DNA from: CAZUGA01 sp964619885
GTDB lineage: Bacteria > Pseudomonadota > Gammaproteobacteria > Methylococcales > UBA1147
Assembly: GCA_964619885.1 (NCBI GenBank)
Contig: CAZUGA010000001.1
Location: forward strand, 62,001-126,000
Direction of reading: 5' to 3'
Length of the DNA: 64,000 nucleotides
Positions 35,762-44,961 of this stretch are shown piece after piece. Numbering within the stretch: the stretch's first letter is position 1; each line of letters opens with the position of its first letter. The position numbers were made by a program, and so were the translations under genes. The notes beneath the pieces were generated by a model, which saw only the letters and a list, made by a program, of their open reading frames with translations, was not told the DNA's origin and searched no databases.

Positions 35762-38539
35762 TTAATTAATGCGTTTGGCGAGCTCTGTTCCCGGTTTTGC
35801 GCGAACTGCACAGAACTTGAATTCGGGGATTTTACCGACGGGATCCAAGGCTTCGTTGGTCAACAAGTTGGCACTGGCCTCGTTGTAGCAAAATGCCATA
35901 AATACATTTCCCCGTTGTATACCGATATCTGCCCGGGCGTAGGCCGTAACCGACCCCCGTCGAGATTCAATCGTTATCAGGTCACCAGCTTTTATACCCA
36001 GTTCATCGAGTTGTTCTGGATGAATATCCACCACTGGATCCGGTTCTATCGCGTCAAGTTTAGACGCCCTGCGAGTCATACTCCCGGTGTGCCAATGCTC
36101 TAATTGGCGTCCGGTAATAAATACCAGCGGGAAGTCATTGTCAGGCAGTTCGTCGGCATTTGTATAAGTTGCCGGAACAAACAATCCCCGACCGGTTGGC
36201 GTGGGAAATCCATCGGTGAAAATAACCGGTGTTCCGGGGTCTCCCACGTTTTCCAATGGGTACGTCAGTGAATCTTCAGATTCCAGGCGATCCCAGGTCA
36301 TTCCGGCAATGCTGGGCATTGCTTGGCGCATTTCTGCAAATACTTCATCTGGACCGCTGTAGTCCCAATCCAGGCCAAGCCGGTGTGCGATTTCTTGAAT
36401 GATCCACAAATCCTGCCGCGCATCGCCGGGCGGGTTTACCACTTTGCGTCCCATTTGCACGCGTCTATCCGTGTTCGAGAAAGTACCGGTTTTTTCGGAA
36501 AATGCGGAGGCGGGTAAAATAACGTCGGCAAAGCCCGCCGTTTCTGTTAAGAAAATATCCTGTACCACCATGTGTTCCAGACGCGAGAATGCTTCTCTGG
36601 CATGATTTTGGTTAGGGTCCGACATGGCCGGATTTTCTCCCTCAATATACATACCCCGGACTTTTCCGTCGTACGCAGCATGGACCATTTCCACCGTTGT
36701 CAATCCAGGAGTCATGTCCAATTTCGAACCCCAAAGCGCTTCAAATTTTTCATGAGCGGATGGGTCACTGACCGGCACGTAATCAGGGAAAACCATGGGT
36801 ATTAAGCCGACATCCGACGCACCTTGGACGTTATTTTGCCCGCGTAAAGGGTGCAATCCAGTGCCAGGTCTGCCAATTTGACCGGTCATCAGTGCCATTG
36901 AAATCAAACAGCGTGCGTTGTCAGTCCCGTGAATATGCTGTGAAATGCCCATCCCCCACAAGATCATCGACGCATTAGAAGTTGCATAAAGCCTTGCTAC
37001 TTCGCGCAGTGTCTCTGCATCGATCCCGCATATTTGTGCGACAACTTCGGGCGTGTAGTCTTGTAGATGTTCTTGCATATGATCGAAACCTTCCGTATGC
37101 GCATCTATATAACTTTGGTTGACCAATCCTTCTTTGATAATTGTGTGCATGATCGCGTTGAGCAGCGCAACATCGGTATCCGGTCTGAACTGTAGCGAAT
37201 ACGTTGAGTGTCGTGCGATTTCTGAGCGGCGCGGGTCGATGACGATCAATTTTGTACCGTGTTTGATCGCATTTTTAATGAAGGTTGCCCCCACCGGGTG
37301 GTTAACCGTTGGGTTGGCGCCAATCAGAATTACCACATCCGCTAACGCGACATCCTCGACCGGGTTAGATACCGCACCCGAACCGAGGCATTCGAGCAAC
37401 GCAGCAACCGAAGACGCGTGGCAAAGTCGAGTACAATGATCAACATTGTTGCTTTTGAAGCCTGTCCTTATTAATTTCTGGAATAGGTAAGCTTCCTCGT
37501 TGCTACCCTTGGCCGATCCTAAGCCGGCCAAACCTGAAGGGCCAACATTGTCTAGGATCTTTTTTAATCCATCGGCTGCAAAATCCAGGGCTTCGTCCCA
37601 CGTTGCTTCTCGAAAAACCTCGTATAGATTTTCTGGATCCAATAATTCGACAGACTTATTTACTCCCGGTTTGCGAATTAACGGCTTACCGAGTCGTAGC
37701 GGATTATTTACATAATCGAATCCGTAGCGTCCCTTAACGCACAATCGGCCGTGATTCGCTGGGCCATCTTTGCCGTCTACGTACAAAATCTTGTCGTCTT
37801 TTACATGGTAGGTCAGTAAGCACCCGACACCGCAATAAGGGCAGGTCGAATCCACTTGTTTTTCTTTGGTTTCCAGTCCAACTTCGTTGGCTGGCATTAA
37901 TGCGCCGGTAGGGCATGCTTGTACGCATTCACCGCATGCGACGCAACTGCTGGCTCCCATTGGGTCGCCTATGTCAAATACGATTTCAGTATGGGCGCCG
38001 CGAAAGGCGAGGCCGATGACATCATTCATTTGTTCTTCGCGGCAAGCGCGTACACACCGGGTACATTGGATGCAGGCATCTAGGTTGACGCTGATGGCGG
38101 GATGCGATGGATCCGCCGCAGGTTGCGGGCGACCTGGAAACCTGGGTGATCCCAACTCCATTTTTTTAACCCAATGATCCAATTCGGAATCCAGCGAATA
38201 GGGTGACTCACCCTGCTCAGGCATGTCCGAAACCAACAATTCCAACACCATTTTTTGCGCTTTGGTTGCGCGTTGGCTATGGCTACTGACTTTCATACCT
38301 TCCTGCGGTTGTCTACAACAGGAAGGCGCAAGAACCCTCTCACCGTCAATCTCTACCATACATGCCCGGCAATTGCCGTCGGGGCGCATACCCTCGGTGT
38401 AGCACAGGTGAGGGATTTCGGTCCCATTGCGCTTTGCAGCTTGCAGGATGGTTTCATCACCAGTGGCGGTGATTTCTTTACCGTTTAGATTAAAACTGAC
38501 GGTTTGGGCTTCATTCATGTGGTCAGGATTGGCAACCAT
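35762..38539 (-). CDS. fdhA: NAD-dependent formate dehydrogenase, molybdopterin-containing alpha subunit
   Basis: A 925-residue protein with an N-terminal [2Fe-2S] ferredoxin domain (Cys at 46, 57, 60, 74), a His-Cys region and two 4Fe-4S clusters (about 156-213), a 4Fe-4S motif CPYCGVGC at 233-240, then the bis-MGD catalytic domain. The metal ligand is C373 in RLCHASS, so the enzyme has cysteine, not selenocysteine. The architecture matches FdsA/Fdh1A: cytoplasmic, oxidising formate to CO2 and reducing NAD+ through the beta subunit. Whether Mo or W is bound cannot be told. An AGGAGA ribosome site precedes the ATG. Confidence 0.94.
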   Translation of the reverse strand: MVANPDHMNEAQTVSFNLNGKEITATGDETILQAAKRNGTEIPHLCYTEGMRPDGNCRACMVEIDGERVLAPSCCRQPQEGMKVSSHSQRATKAQKMVLELLVSDMPEQGESPYSLDSELDHWVKKMELGSPRFPGRPQPAADPSHPAISVNLDACIQCTRCVRACREEQMNDVIGLAFRGAHTEIVFDIGDPMGASSCVACGECVQACPTGALMPANEVGLETKEKQVDSTCPYCGVGCLLTYHVKDDKILYVDGKDGPANHGRLCVKGRYGFDYVNNPLRLGKPLIRKPGVNKSVELLDPENLYEVFREATWDEALDFAADGLKKILDNVGPSGLAGLGSAKGSNEEAYLFQKLIRTGFKSNNVDHCTRLCHASSVAALLECLGSGAVSNPVEDVALADVVILIGANPTVNHPVGATFIKNAIKHGTKLIVIDPRRSEIARHSTYSLQFRPDTDVALLNAIMHTIIKEGLVNQSYIDAHTEGFDHMQEHLQDYTPEVVAQICGIDAETLREVARLYATSNASMILWGMGISQHIHGTDNARCLISMALMTGQIGRPGTGLHPLRGQNNVQGASDVGLIPMVFPDYVPVSDPSAHEKFEALWGSKLDMTPGLTTVEMVHAAYDGKVRGMYIEGENPAMSDPNQNHAREAFSRLEHMVVQDIFLTETAGFADVILPASAFSEKTGTFSNTDRRVQMGRKVVNPPGDARQDLWIIQEIAHRLGLDWDYSGPDEVFAEMRQAMPSIAGMTWDRLESEDSLTYPLENVGDPGTPVIFTDGFPTPTGRGLFVPATYTNADELPDNDFPLVFITGRQLEHWHTGSMTRRASKLDAIEPDPVVDIHPEQLDELGIKAGDLITIESRRGSVTAYARADIGIQRGNVFMAFCYNEASANLLTNEALDPVGKIPEFKFCAVRAKPGTELAKRIN

Positions 38540-38651
38540 TTGTTCAATCTCCTCAGGACAGCGTTTTTACTGTCTAATTCGTCTGGTGATAATGCTTTTT
38601 ACAACCGACTATAGTGTTTTCTCAGTGTTTGGTGTGCCGCAAAGCTATTCA

Positions 38652-40355
38652 CTAACCGGTTAGGTTTAATTCGTGTGGAAAATATTTGAATACGCATTGC
38701 AACGGATTTGGTGCCGCCTGACCCAGTCCGCAAATCGATGCGTCGCACATTACCTCAGTTAAATCGTCTAAGGCGGTTTTGTCCCAGCTTGTCCGTTCCA
38801 TCAATATCGCAGCCTTTGCCGTACCGACCCTACACGGCGTACATTGCCCACAAGATTCATCTTCGAAAAATTTCATTGCATTTAGTGCAGCGTCTTTTGC
38901 GCTGTCCTGATCGGAAAGGACCATTATTGCAGCTGATCCGATGAAGCAACCGTATTCATTGAGCGTGTCGAAATCCAATGGGATATCACCCAGTGATGCA
39001 GGAAGAATGCCGCCTGAGGCGCCGCCTGGGAAGTAGCCATAGAACACGTGCCCAGGCAACATCCCTCCGCAGAATTCGTCGATCAGTTCGCGCATCGTGA
39101 TGCCGGCCGGGGCAAGGTGCACGCCAGGTTTTAGAACTCGTCCACTAACAGAAAAAGAGCGCAGACCTTTTCGGCCATTACGGCCACTATCGGCGAACCA
39201 ATTGGCGCCTTTTTCGATGATATCGCGTACCCAGAAGACCGTTTCCATGTTGTGTTCTAGCGTCGGTCGGCCGAATAAGCCAACTTCCGCCAGGAACGGC
39301 GGACGAAGTCTGGGCATGCCCCGCTTACCTTCTATCGATTCGACCATCGCCGATTCTTCGCCGCAAATGTATGCACCGGCCCCGCGTCGCAAATGGATTG
39401 GCGGAATCGTATAGCCCGATGATGGAAGTCTTTGTTGCAAGTACGCAATTTCTCGGGTCAAAATTTCCCGGCACGCGGCGTATTCATCACGCAAATAAAC
39501 GTAAATTTCGGCAATTTCTACCGCCCACGCTGCAATTAACATACCTTCCAAAAAGCGATGAGGATCGCGTTCCAAATAATGTCTGTCTTTGAATGTGCCT
39601 GGTTCACCTTCATCGATGTTGATTGCCATCAACCTAGGTCCGGTGTAGCCTTTTACGATGCGCCATTTTCTGCCTGCCGGAAATCCGGCGCCGCCCAAAC
39701 CCCGCAACCCTGAATTTTCCAACATGGACGTGATTTGTTCGGCATCTTTTTTGCCATCCAAACACGCTTTAAAGGTTTTGTAGCCTCCATGGGAGAGGTA
39801 TGATTCGTAGTCGATATAGTTCGGGATCTGCGGACTGATAGCATTGGATCCAACCGCACGAGTAACGCTGTCAAGCGTGGCTTTATCAATTGGGTTTTGA
39901 TGGACAACAGCGACCGGGGCGTGTTCACAGCGGCCAACGCAGGGTGCCGGAATGACGCGAATGCCATCGCCCATGCCAGCAGTTAATGCCTCGAGTAACG
40001 GTTTGGCGCCAGCCAGTTCACAGGATACCGAATCGCATACGCGAACTGTCAACGGCGGTGGAGGAATGGCGCCTTCTTTGACCACGTCAAAGTGGTGGTA
40101 GAAGCTGGCAACTTCGAATACTTCGGCCGTAGAAAGTTTCATTTCGTGGGCCAGCGCGACCAGGTTTTTAGCAGAAATGTGTTGATATTTATCCTGAATC
40201 TTGTGCAGGTGTTCGATCAATAAATCTCGCCGGCGTGGTTCATCGCCGAGCAAATTACGGATTTCTTCTAATGCGACTAAATCGACCGAATGTCCTTTGG
40301 GACCCTTTCGTTTCTTCTTAGTAATCGCGGTTATATCGATTTTGGTAACGGCCAC
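38652..40355 (-). CDS. fdhB: NAD-dependent formate dehydrogenase, fused NuoE-NuoF-like beta subunit
   Basis: A protein of about 567 residues. The N-terminal third is NuoE-like with a [2Fe-2S] site (CDSVSC and PCVGRC). The rest is NuoF-like: FMN/NADH motif GRGGAGFPAGRKW and a C-terminal 4Fe-4S motif CGQCTPC. The gamma-beta fusion is the two-subunit Fdh1AB type of methylobacteria rather than the FdsGBA type. A GTG at 40355 is preferred as start because GGAGGA lies eight bases upstream (40363-40368); the ATG at 40385 has no ribosome site. It is first in the fdhB-fdhA operon. Confidence 0.92.
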   Translation of the reverse strand: MAVTKIDITAITKKKRKGPKGHSVDLVALEEIRNLLGDEPRRRDLLIEHLHKIQDKYQHISAKNLVALAHEMKLSTAEVFEVASFYHHFDVVKEGAIPPPPLTVRVCDSVSCELAGAKPLLEALTAGMGDGIRVIPAPCVGRCEHAPVAVVHQNPIDKATLDSVTRAVGSNAISPQIPNYIDYESYLSHGGYKTFKACLDGKKDAEQITSMLENSGLRGLGGAGFPAGRKWRIVKGYTGPRLMAINIDEGEPGTFKDRHYLERDPHRFLEGMLIAAWAVEIAEIYVYLRDEYAACREILTREIAYLQQRLPSSGYTIPPIHLRRGAGAYICGEESAMVESIEGKRGMPRLRPPFLAEVGLFGRPTLEHNMETVFWVRDIIEKGANWFADSGRNGRKGLRSFSVSGRVLKPGVHLAPAGITMRELIDEFCGGMLPGHVFYGYFPGGASGGILPASLGDIPLDFDTLNEYGCFIGSAAIMVLSDQDSAKDAALNAMKFFEDESCGQCTPCRVGTAKAAILMERTSWDKTALDDLTEVMCDASICGLGQAAPNPLQCVFKYFPHELNLTG

Positions 40356-40599
40356 ACCTAGATCCTCCAAGTTACGCGTGTCCATAGCACGCTGTTCATC
40401 GGGCTAAGACACAACTTTAAGCTATATAATGTTAAATATTTATGATTGGCTGGCACTCTACCGCAGCCATGGTCTATAAGGCAAATCATGATTTATTTGA
40501 TATATCATCATTATTCGTGATATCACCGCTACGTAACTTTGAAAGGTTCGTAGGAATATGGATCTAGAATTGCGCTATTTGCCTGGGGAATTTTGACCA
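40356..40599. promoter_or_regulatory. Divergent fdhB-lysR control region with three palindromes
   Basis: Three perfect palindromes lie close together: AAATCATGATTT (40483-40494), TGATATATCA (40498-40507) and GTGATATCAC (40517-40526). The third resembles a LysR-type T-N11-A half-site array. As LysR regulators usually bind between themselves and their divergent target, this is the probable binding region of the LysR protein for formate dehydrogenase control. Confidence 0.55.
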
Positions 40600-41514
40600 A
40601 TGAATTCGACTCAATTGTTAACATTCGCCCTGGTAGGGCAACTCAAAAGCATTAGCCGCGCTGCGGAAAAATTGCATATTGGGCAACCTGCAGTTTCCGG
40701 GCAACTCAAGTTACTACAAGAATCGGTGGGAGAACCTTTGTACCAAAGGAAAGGTCACCATATAGCCTTGACGGCAATCGGTGCAGAGCTATTGGTACAC
40801 GCGGAAAACTTATCGCGGGATTTTCAGCAGGCTGAAGAGTTTGTTGGTCGTTTGCAGGCAGTCAATAGTGGATTATTGAGAATTGGCTCAACCACAACGA
40901 TCGCGAGCTATTACTTGCCGCGCTATGTGGTGGAAATGCAGACCTTGCATCCCGGACTTCAAATATTCATGAAGACCGGTGACTCGATGGAAATAGTAAA
41001 AGGCTTGTCCGAGTTGGATATCGGCTTTATAGAAGGCGTATTGGAAGACGACGATTTGCCCGGCAATTATGAGGTGGTACCGTGGTGTGAGGATGAAATA
41101 GTTTTGCTTGTCCGGTATGACCATGAATTGGCCAAATGTTACGATACCGCAGTGCCATTGGATGTATTTTCTCGATACCAAGTGATTTGGCGTGAGCCCG
41201 GATCAGGTGCCCGCCAGGTTATAGAACAGAATTTGCGCGATGCCGGTGTTGTTGCTCCGGTAAACATTCAAGTTACCGGTGTGGCTGGGGTAAAGGCATC
41301 TGTTCGGGCCGGATTGGGAATCGGGTTTGCGTCTTTTCAAGCTTTACGATATAGCGATAACGAATTGGTTTCTCGTCGAATCGATCCGCCTACAACCAAC
41401 GGACTGATTTGGCAATTGAACATTTTGGCGCCAAAATTAAAATTGCGTTCGCGCGCTGTTCAGGCATTTATTGAATTGTGTGAGGATCGGGAATTCAATG
41501 TGGTGGATCGATAG
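40600..41514 (+). CDS. LysR-family transcriptional regulator
   Basis: A 304-residue regulator with the N-terminal winged helix-turn-helix (GQLKSISRAAEKLHIGQPAV) and a periplasmic-binding-protein-like effector domain (about residues 90-295). It is divergent from fdhBA, so it most likely controls formate dehydrogenase, perhaps in response to formate or a C1 intermediate. In other bacteria FdsR-type LysR proteins occupy this position, and CbbR-like proteins respond to metabolites; the effector here is unknown. Confidence 0.92.
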   Translation: MNSTQLLTFALVGQLKSISRAAEKLHIGQPAVSGQLKLLQESVGEPLYQRKGHHIALTAIGAELLVHAENLSRDFQQAEEFVGRLQAVNSGLLRIGSTTTIASYYLPRYVVEMQTLHPGLQIFMKTGDSMEIVKGLSELDIGFIEGVLEDDDLPGNYEVVPWCEDEIVLLVRYDHELAKCYDTAVPLDVFSRYQVIWREPGSGARQVIEQNLRDAGVVAPVNIQVTGVAGVKASVRAGLGIGFASFQALRYSDNELVSRRIDPPTTNGLIWQLNILAPKLKLRSRAVQAFIELCEDREFNVVDR

Positions 41515-41610
41515 CATCGATTGCTATAGTGCATGATTCGAGTGATTAACGTCTCAGAGTTAGAAAAAATTTAATTAAGCTTTTGGTCAACAATGAGTGA
41601 GAAGGTGAAT

Positions 41611-42417
41611 ATGAAATTTGCTGAATTGTTTAAAAAAATCATAGCGGTTTTAATCTTTTTATCGCCAGTTGTCGCTTGGGGCGCAGTCGATGCGGACGAT
41701 ACTTGGAATAACGTACTGAAGACACAATATTTCGGCAATCGTGCCATAGACGAGTCAAATGATGTTTTAGAGTTGACCGCGCCATACCGTGCAGAAGATC
41801 CAGCGATGGTGCCGTTAAAAATCACCAGTAAATTCCCCCAATCTTCGGATAAATATATTCGAAAAATCACCATTCTTATTGATAAAAACCCAGAACCGTT
41901 TGTTGGCGAGTTTACATTTTCAGAATTTAGCGGACGTGCGGACCTAGCATTGCGAGTTCGGGTCAACGCTTATACCAATATTCGCGCGATTGCCGAACTA
42001 AATACCGGGGAATTGTCAATGCATAAGGTATATGTCAAAGCGAGCGGTGGTTGTTCGGCTCCGATTGGCGCTGACCTGGAAGCGGCAATGAACCGTTTGG
42101 GTAAAATGAGATTTAAAGTGAAAGATAACGTTGACACCGACGTGCCGTTGTTAACCCAGTTAATGATCAGTCACCCCAATATAACCGGAATGCAAATGGA
42201 CCAGGTGACGCGTATCGTCAAACCCGCACATTTCGTTCAACATTTGGCGATTGAATTTAACGAGAAACCGGTCTTGACGGCAAAAACTGATATTGCGGTC
42301 AGCGAGGATCCCAATTTTCGATTCTATTTTGTACCCCATGAAGCGGGGATACTCAAGGCCGAAATCCGAGACAATCACGGTATGGTTTTTTCGTCTAGTT
42401 ATGAAGTGCTACGTTGA
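41611..42417 (+). CDS. Quinoprotein dehydrogenase-associated SoxYZ-like carrier protein
   Basis: An exported protein of about 268 residues with a signal peptide ending near VVAWG. The N-terminal half is SoxY-like (DDTWNNVLKTQYFGNR; VKASGGCSAP) and the C-terminal half SoxZ-like, in one chain, which is the form found next to PQQ alcohol dehydrogenases. It is not expected to carry sulfur oxidation intermediates here; its role in methanol oxidation is unknown. The ATG at 41611 is chosen because GAGAAGG lies just upstream; the frame opens at 41593. Confidence 0.82.
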   Translation: MKFAELFKKIIAVLIFLSPVVAWGAVDADDTWNNVLKTQYFGNRAIDESNDVLELTAPYRAEDPAMVPLKITSKFPQSSDKYIRKITILIDKNPEPFVGEFTFSEFSGRADLALRVRVNAYTNIRAIAELNTGELSMHKVYVKASGGCSAPIGADLEAAMNRLGKMRFKVKDNVDTDVPLLTQLMISHPNITGMQMDQVTRIVKPAHFVQHLAIEFNEKPVLTAKTDIAVSEDPNFRFYFVPHEAGILKAEIRDNHGMVFSSSYEVLR

Positions 42418-42482
42418 TGCGGTGTGTTTAGGATTGAATAATTCGCTAAATCAATCACCGATTCTTTGGCATATTCAATCGA

Positions 42483-42869
42483 TTACTTGGCTTTAATAAA
42501 ACAGGCGGTAGCCGCTTTGTTTTCGGCATCTTTCAAGCGTTTGCGCAGTTCATTCGCGCGCGGTGGGTCACGGAAGAGTCCGCCCGCCTCACCCGGGGCG
42601 CTGCGCATATAGGTGAATGTTTGCGCTTCGGCAAAATCTTCGTATTCGATCAATTCGGCAATTTTATCGACGCTGCAAATACACGGGTATAGTGTGTCGT
42701 AGGTTTGGCCTCCATTTTTCTCCATGCATTGCAAAACATATTCTACCCGGGCTTGGGTTGGGTAACCATCGGCTTTGGATTCGGTGGGTGGTTGCGTTGT
42801 GCAGGCGCTAAGCCCCGCTATACCTATGGCGAAAAAGGCTAAATTTGATGTCATTCTTAATACTTTCAT
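42483..42869 (-). CDS. Small lipoprotein, function unknown
   Basis: A 128-residue protein with a lipoprotein signal: hydrophobic stretch then LSAC, so C22 should be lipidated. The mature part has four further cysteines (QCMEKNGG, CICS and ACFIKAK) that could form disulfides, plus a predicted helical segment with FAEAQTF. I do not recognise a named family. Its place beside the SoxYZ-like gene suggests an accessory role in periplasmic alcohol oxidation, which is inference. A 15-bp tandem repeat lies about 30 bp upstream of its start. Confidence 0.7.
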   Translation of the reverse strand: MKVLRMTSNLAFFAIGIAGLSACTTQPPTESKADGYPTQARVEYVLQCMEKNGGQTYDTLYPCICSVDKIAELIEYEDFAEAQTFTYMRSAPGEAGGLFRDPPRANELRKRLKDAENKAATACFIKAK

Positions 42870-42901
42870 TATGCGCTGGTGTACGGTGTCGAGTAAACGT
42901 T

Positions 42902-42931
42902 ATTAATGGTTATCATATTAATGGTTATCAT
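42902..42931. repeat. Perfect 15-bp tandem repeat
   Basis: ATTAATGGTTATCAT occurs twice back to back (42902-42916 and 42917-42931) in the promoter region of the lipoprotein gene at 42483..42869. It may be a duplicated operator or a slippage product. Confidence 0.85.
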
Positions 42932-42951
42932 TTGAGAGCTGGTCATGTTTT

Positions 42952-43413
42952 TTAATCGTCGACCGCGAAGTCAACAATTTCCCTAAGCAGGCTATTCATA
43001 CGATTAGAAAATTTGTTCACCTTTTTATCTTCCGTATCCGTCGGTAATAGTCGCGCGGTGACAGTGACATTATTCCCGTTGTCGTAAACGACTACACTAC
43101 ACGGCATATGACGGACGGTTTCCGGGGATAGCTCCAGCAATGTTTTTGCGTGGGTCAGATTGCAAAATTGAATGGTATCATAATTCGGGAACTCGATATT
43201 ATCGCGTTGCCGTATCACTTTACCGACCCGGCTATGGCTGGTGATGCGAAAATTTTGATCAGTGATTGCGATTTTGAGTTCGGATAGCACATCGTCATAG
43301 GGTTTTTGAGTGGTTGTACTGTAATAATGAATTGTGTCGTTATATCGATGATTTGATGCCGTGCAAGCGGTAATCAGTAGATTTAAAATTAGACAAAGAC
43401 ACAAAAATCGCAT
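42952..43413 (-). CDS. DUF302-domain lipoprotein
   Basis: A 153-residue protein with a lipoprotein signal (LILNLLITAC, C17) and a DUF302-like domain: YDDVLSELKIAI, then FCNLTHAKTLLELSPE and MPCSVVVYDNGNNV. DUF302 proteins are small and of unknown function. Located with another lipoprotein between the SoxYZ-like and mobA genes, it may help in periplasmic redox chemistry. An AAGG purine stretch precedes the ATG. Confidence 0.75.
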   Translation of the reverse strand: MRFLCLCLILNLLITACTASNHRYNDTIHYYSTTTQKPYDDVLSELKIAITDQNFRITSHSRVGKVIRQRDNIEFPNYDTIQFCNLTHAKTLLELSPETVRHMPCSVVVYDNGNNVTVTARLLPTDTEDKKVNKFSNRMNSLLREIVDFAVDD

Positions 43414-43507
43414 CGTGTTATACCTTTTAGTGTTATTGGTTTTTCATCTCCCGCATTAAGCGGTCATTTAAGTGAATTAATCTTGCCGAATTGGAAAGCG
43501 TATCATT

Positions 43508-44107
43508 ATGATGGAAATTCAAGCAACAATTACCGGTATGGTTCTGGCTGGGGGCAGAGCACGGCGTATGGGTGGTGGCGATAAAGGATTGATCGAGTTT
43601 GCTGGAAAACCCTTGATATCGTATGCATTGTCTGCGTTGTCACCGATAGTTACCCAAGTATTGATCAATGCAAATCGAAATCATGATCTTTATGCCTCAT
43701 TTGGTTACCCAGTAGTTTCTGATCATTCAGCCGATTTTGACGGCCCGCTCTCGGGAATACTGAGTTGCATGGAATATAGTACTTCACAATACTTGTTAAC
43801 CGTCCCCTGCGATTGCCCACTGATTACTGAACGATCCTTAGCACGAATGATCGGCCAGATGAAAAACTCGGATTTCAATTGTTTTGTCGCCAGTGATGGC
43901 GATCGCTTGCACCCGGTGTTTCTTTTGCTCGATTGTGATTTAGCCGAAAGCTTGAGGATTTATCTGCAGCAGGGAGGCCGAAAAATCGATACATGGTTGT
44001 ATCAGCACCGGCTTTGTGAAGTGGATTTTAGCGATCAACCTGAAATCTTCCGAAATATTAATACACCGGAAGAACTGGCGGTCTTAGAAAATGAATATTT
44101 AGACTAA
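43508..44107 (+). CDS. mobA: Molybdenum cofactor guanylyltransferase MobA
   Basis: A 199-residue nucleotidyltransferase with the signature LAGGRARRMGGGDKGL at its N-terminus and the substrate motifs DFDGPLSG and TVPCDCPL. It attaches GMP to molybdopterin to make the MGD form required by formate dehydrogenase. It lies 11 bp before fdhD, so both are co-transcribed for maturation of the enzyme encoded at 35.8-40.4 kb. Confidence 0.93.
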   Translation: MMEIQATITGMVLAGGRARRMGGGDKGLIEFAGKPLISYALSALSPIVTQVLINANRNHDLYASFGYPVVSDHSADFDGPLSGILSCMEYSTSQYLLTVPCDCPLITERSLARMIGQMKNSDFNCFVASDGDRLHPVFLLLDCDLAESLRIYLQQGGRKIDTWLYQHRLCEVDFSDQPEIFRNINTPEELAVLENEYLD

Positions 44108-44118
44108 GGAATGTTGGA

Positions 44119-44961
44119 ATGGCAAGCCTAGATCCCTGTTTTACTGTAGGTCATATTCAGATGACACGCGCTGGATTGCAATCTTCAGCGAAGGTCAACG
44201 CGGTGGATGAAAAAGGTCAAAATCGTGAAATCGAGTTGGCTGGAGAACGACCTTTGACCCTGTTTGTCGACAAGCGTGAGATTGTTACGCTGATGACCAT
44301 CGGAACCCATCCGGAACTTTTAACACTGGGTTACCTGAAGAATCAAGGGATAATACAAAATATTGATTCGATACGCGTAGTGCAAGTTGATTGGGAAACT
44401 GAAGCGGTTGCGGTTGTGACGGATGGCAATGTGCCTGACTTTGAATCGCAGTTGAGCCAACGAACTGTGACCACTGGTTGTGGACAGGGTACCGTATTCG
44501 GACGATTGATAGACAAACTTCAGGAAATACGGATGGAGCGTGTGCCGTTAAAGTTGTCCACCGTGTATGGGGTTCTGAGCGCGTTACGGGATTACAACGA
44601 AGTATACAAACGTGCTGGTGCGGTTCATGGATGTGCTTTGTGTTTCGACGATAAAATCGATTTTTTTGTCGAAGATGTTGGACGGCACAACGCGGTTGAT
44701 GCGATAGCGGGTCATATGTGGCTAAATGGGATTGAAGGCAGCGACGCTATTTTTTATACCACCGGTCGGTTGACCTCCGAAATGGTCATCAAGGTGACTC
44801 AAATGGGCATTCCGGTGCTTCTTTCAAGGTCCGGTGCGACACAAATGGGGTTGGATTTGGCCAGGCAAGCGGGCGTAACTTTGATTTCCCGCGCCAAGGG
44901 ACGCCATTTTCTGCTATTGAATGGCGCCGAAAGTTTTGTCTATGACGACCCAGGCCGGTAG
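44119..44961 (+). CDS. fdhD: Formate dehydrogenase accessory sulfurtransferase FdhD
   Basis: A 280-residue FdhD family protein. It carries the sulfur-transfer cysteine C121 in TTGCGQGTVFG and the later motifs HGCALC and VEDVGRHNAVD. In E. coli FdhD the loop is C121-x2-C124; here residue 124 is Gly, so only the first Cys is kept. FdhD passes sulfur from IscS to the bis-MGD cofactor of formate dehydrogenase. Its last 22 bases overlap the end of the convergent EAL-domain gene. Confidence 0.92.
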   Translation: MASLDPCFTVGHIQMTRAGLQSSAKVNAVDEKGQNREIELAGERPLTLFVDKREIVTLMTIGTHPELLTLGYLKNQGIIQNIDSIRVVQVDWETEAVAVVTDGNVPDFESQLSQRTVTTGCGQGTVFGRLIDKLQEIRMERVPLKLSTVYGVLSALRDYNEVYKRAGAVHGCALCFDDKIDFFVEDVGRHNAVDAIAGHMWLNGIEGSDAIFYTTGRLTSEMVIKVTQMGIPVLLSRSGATQMGLDLARQAGVTLISRAKGRHFLLLNGAESFVYDDPGR

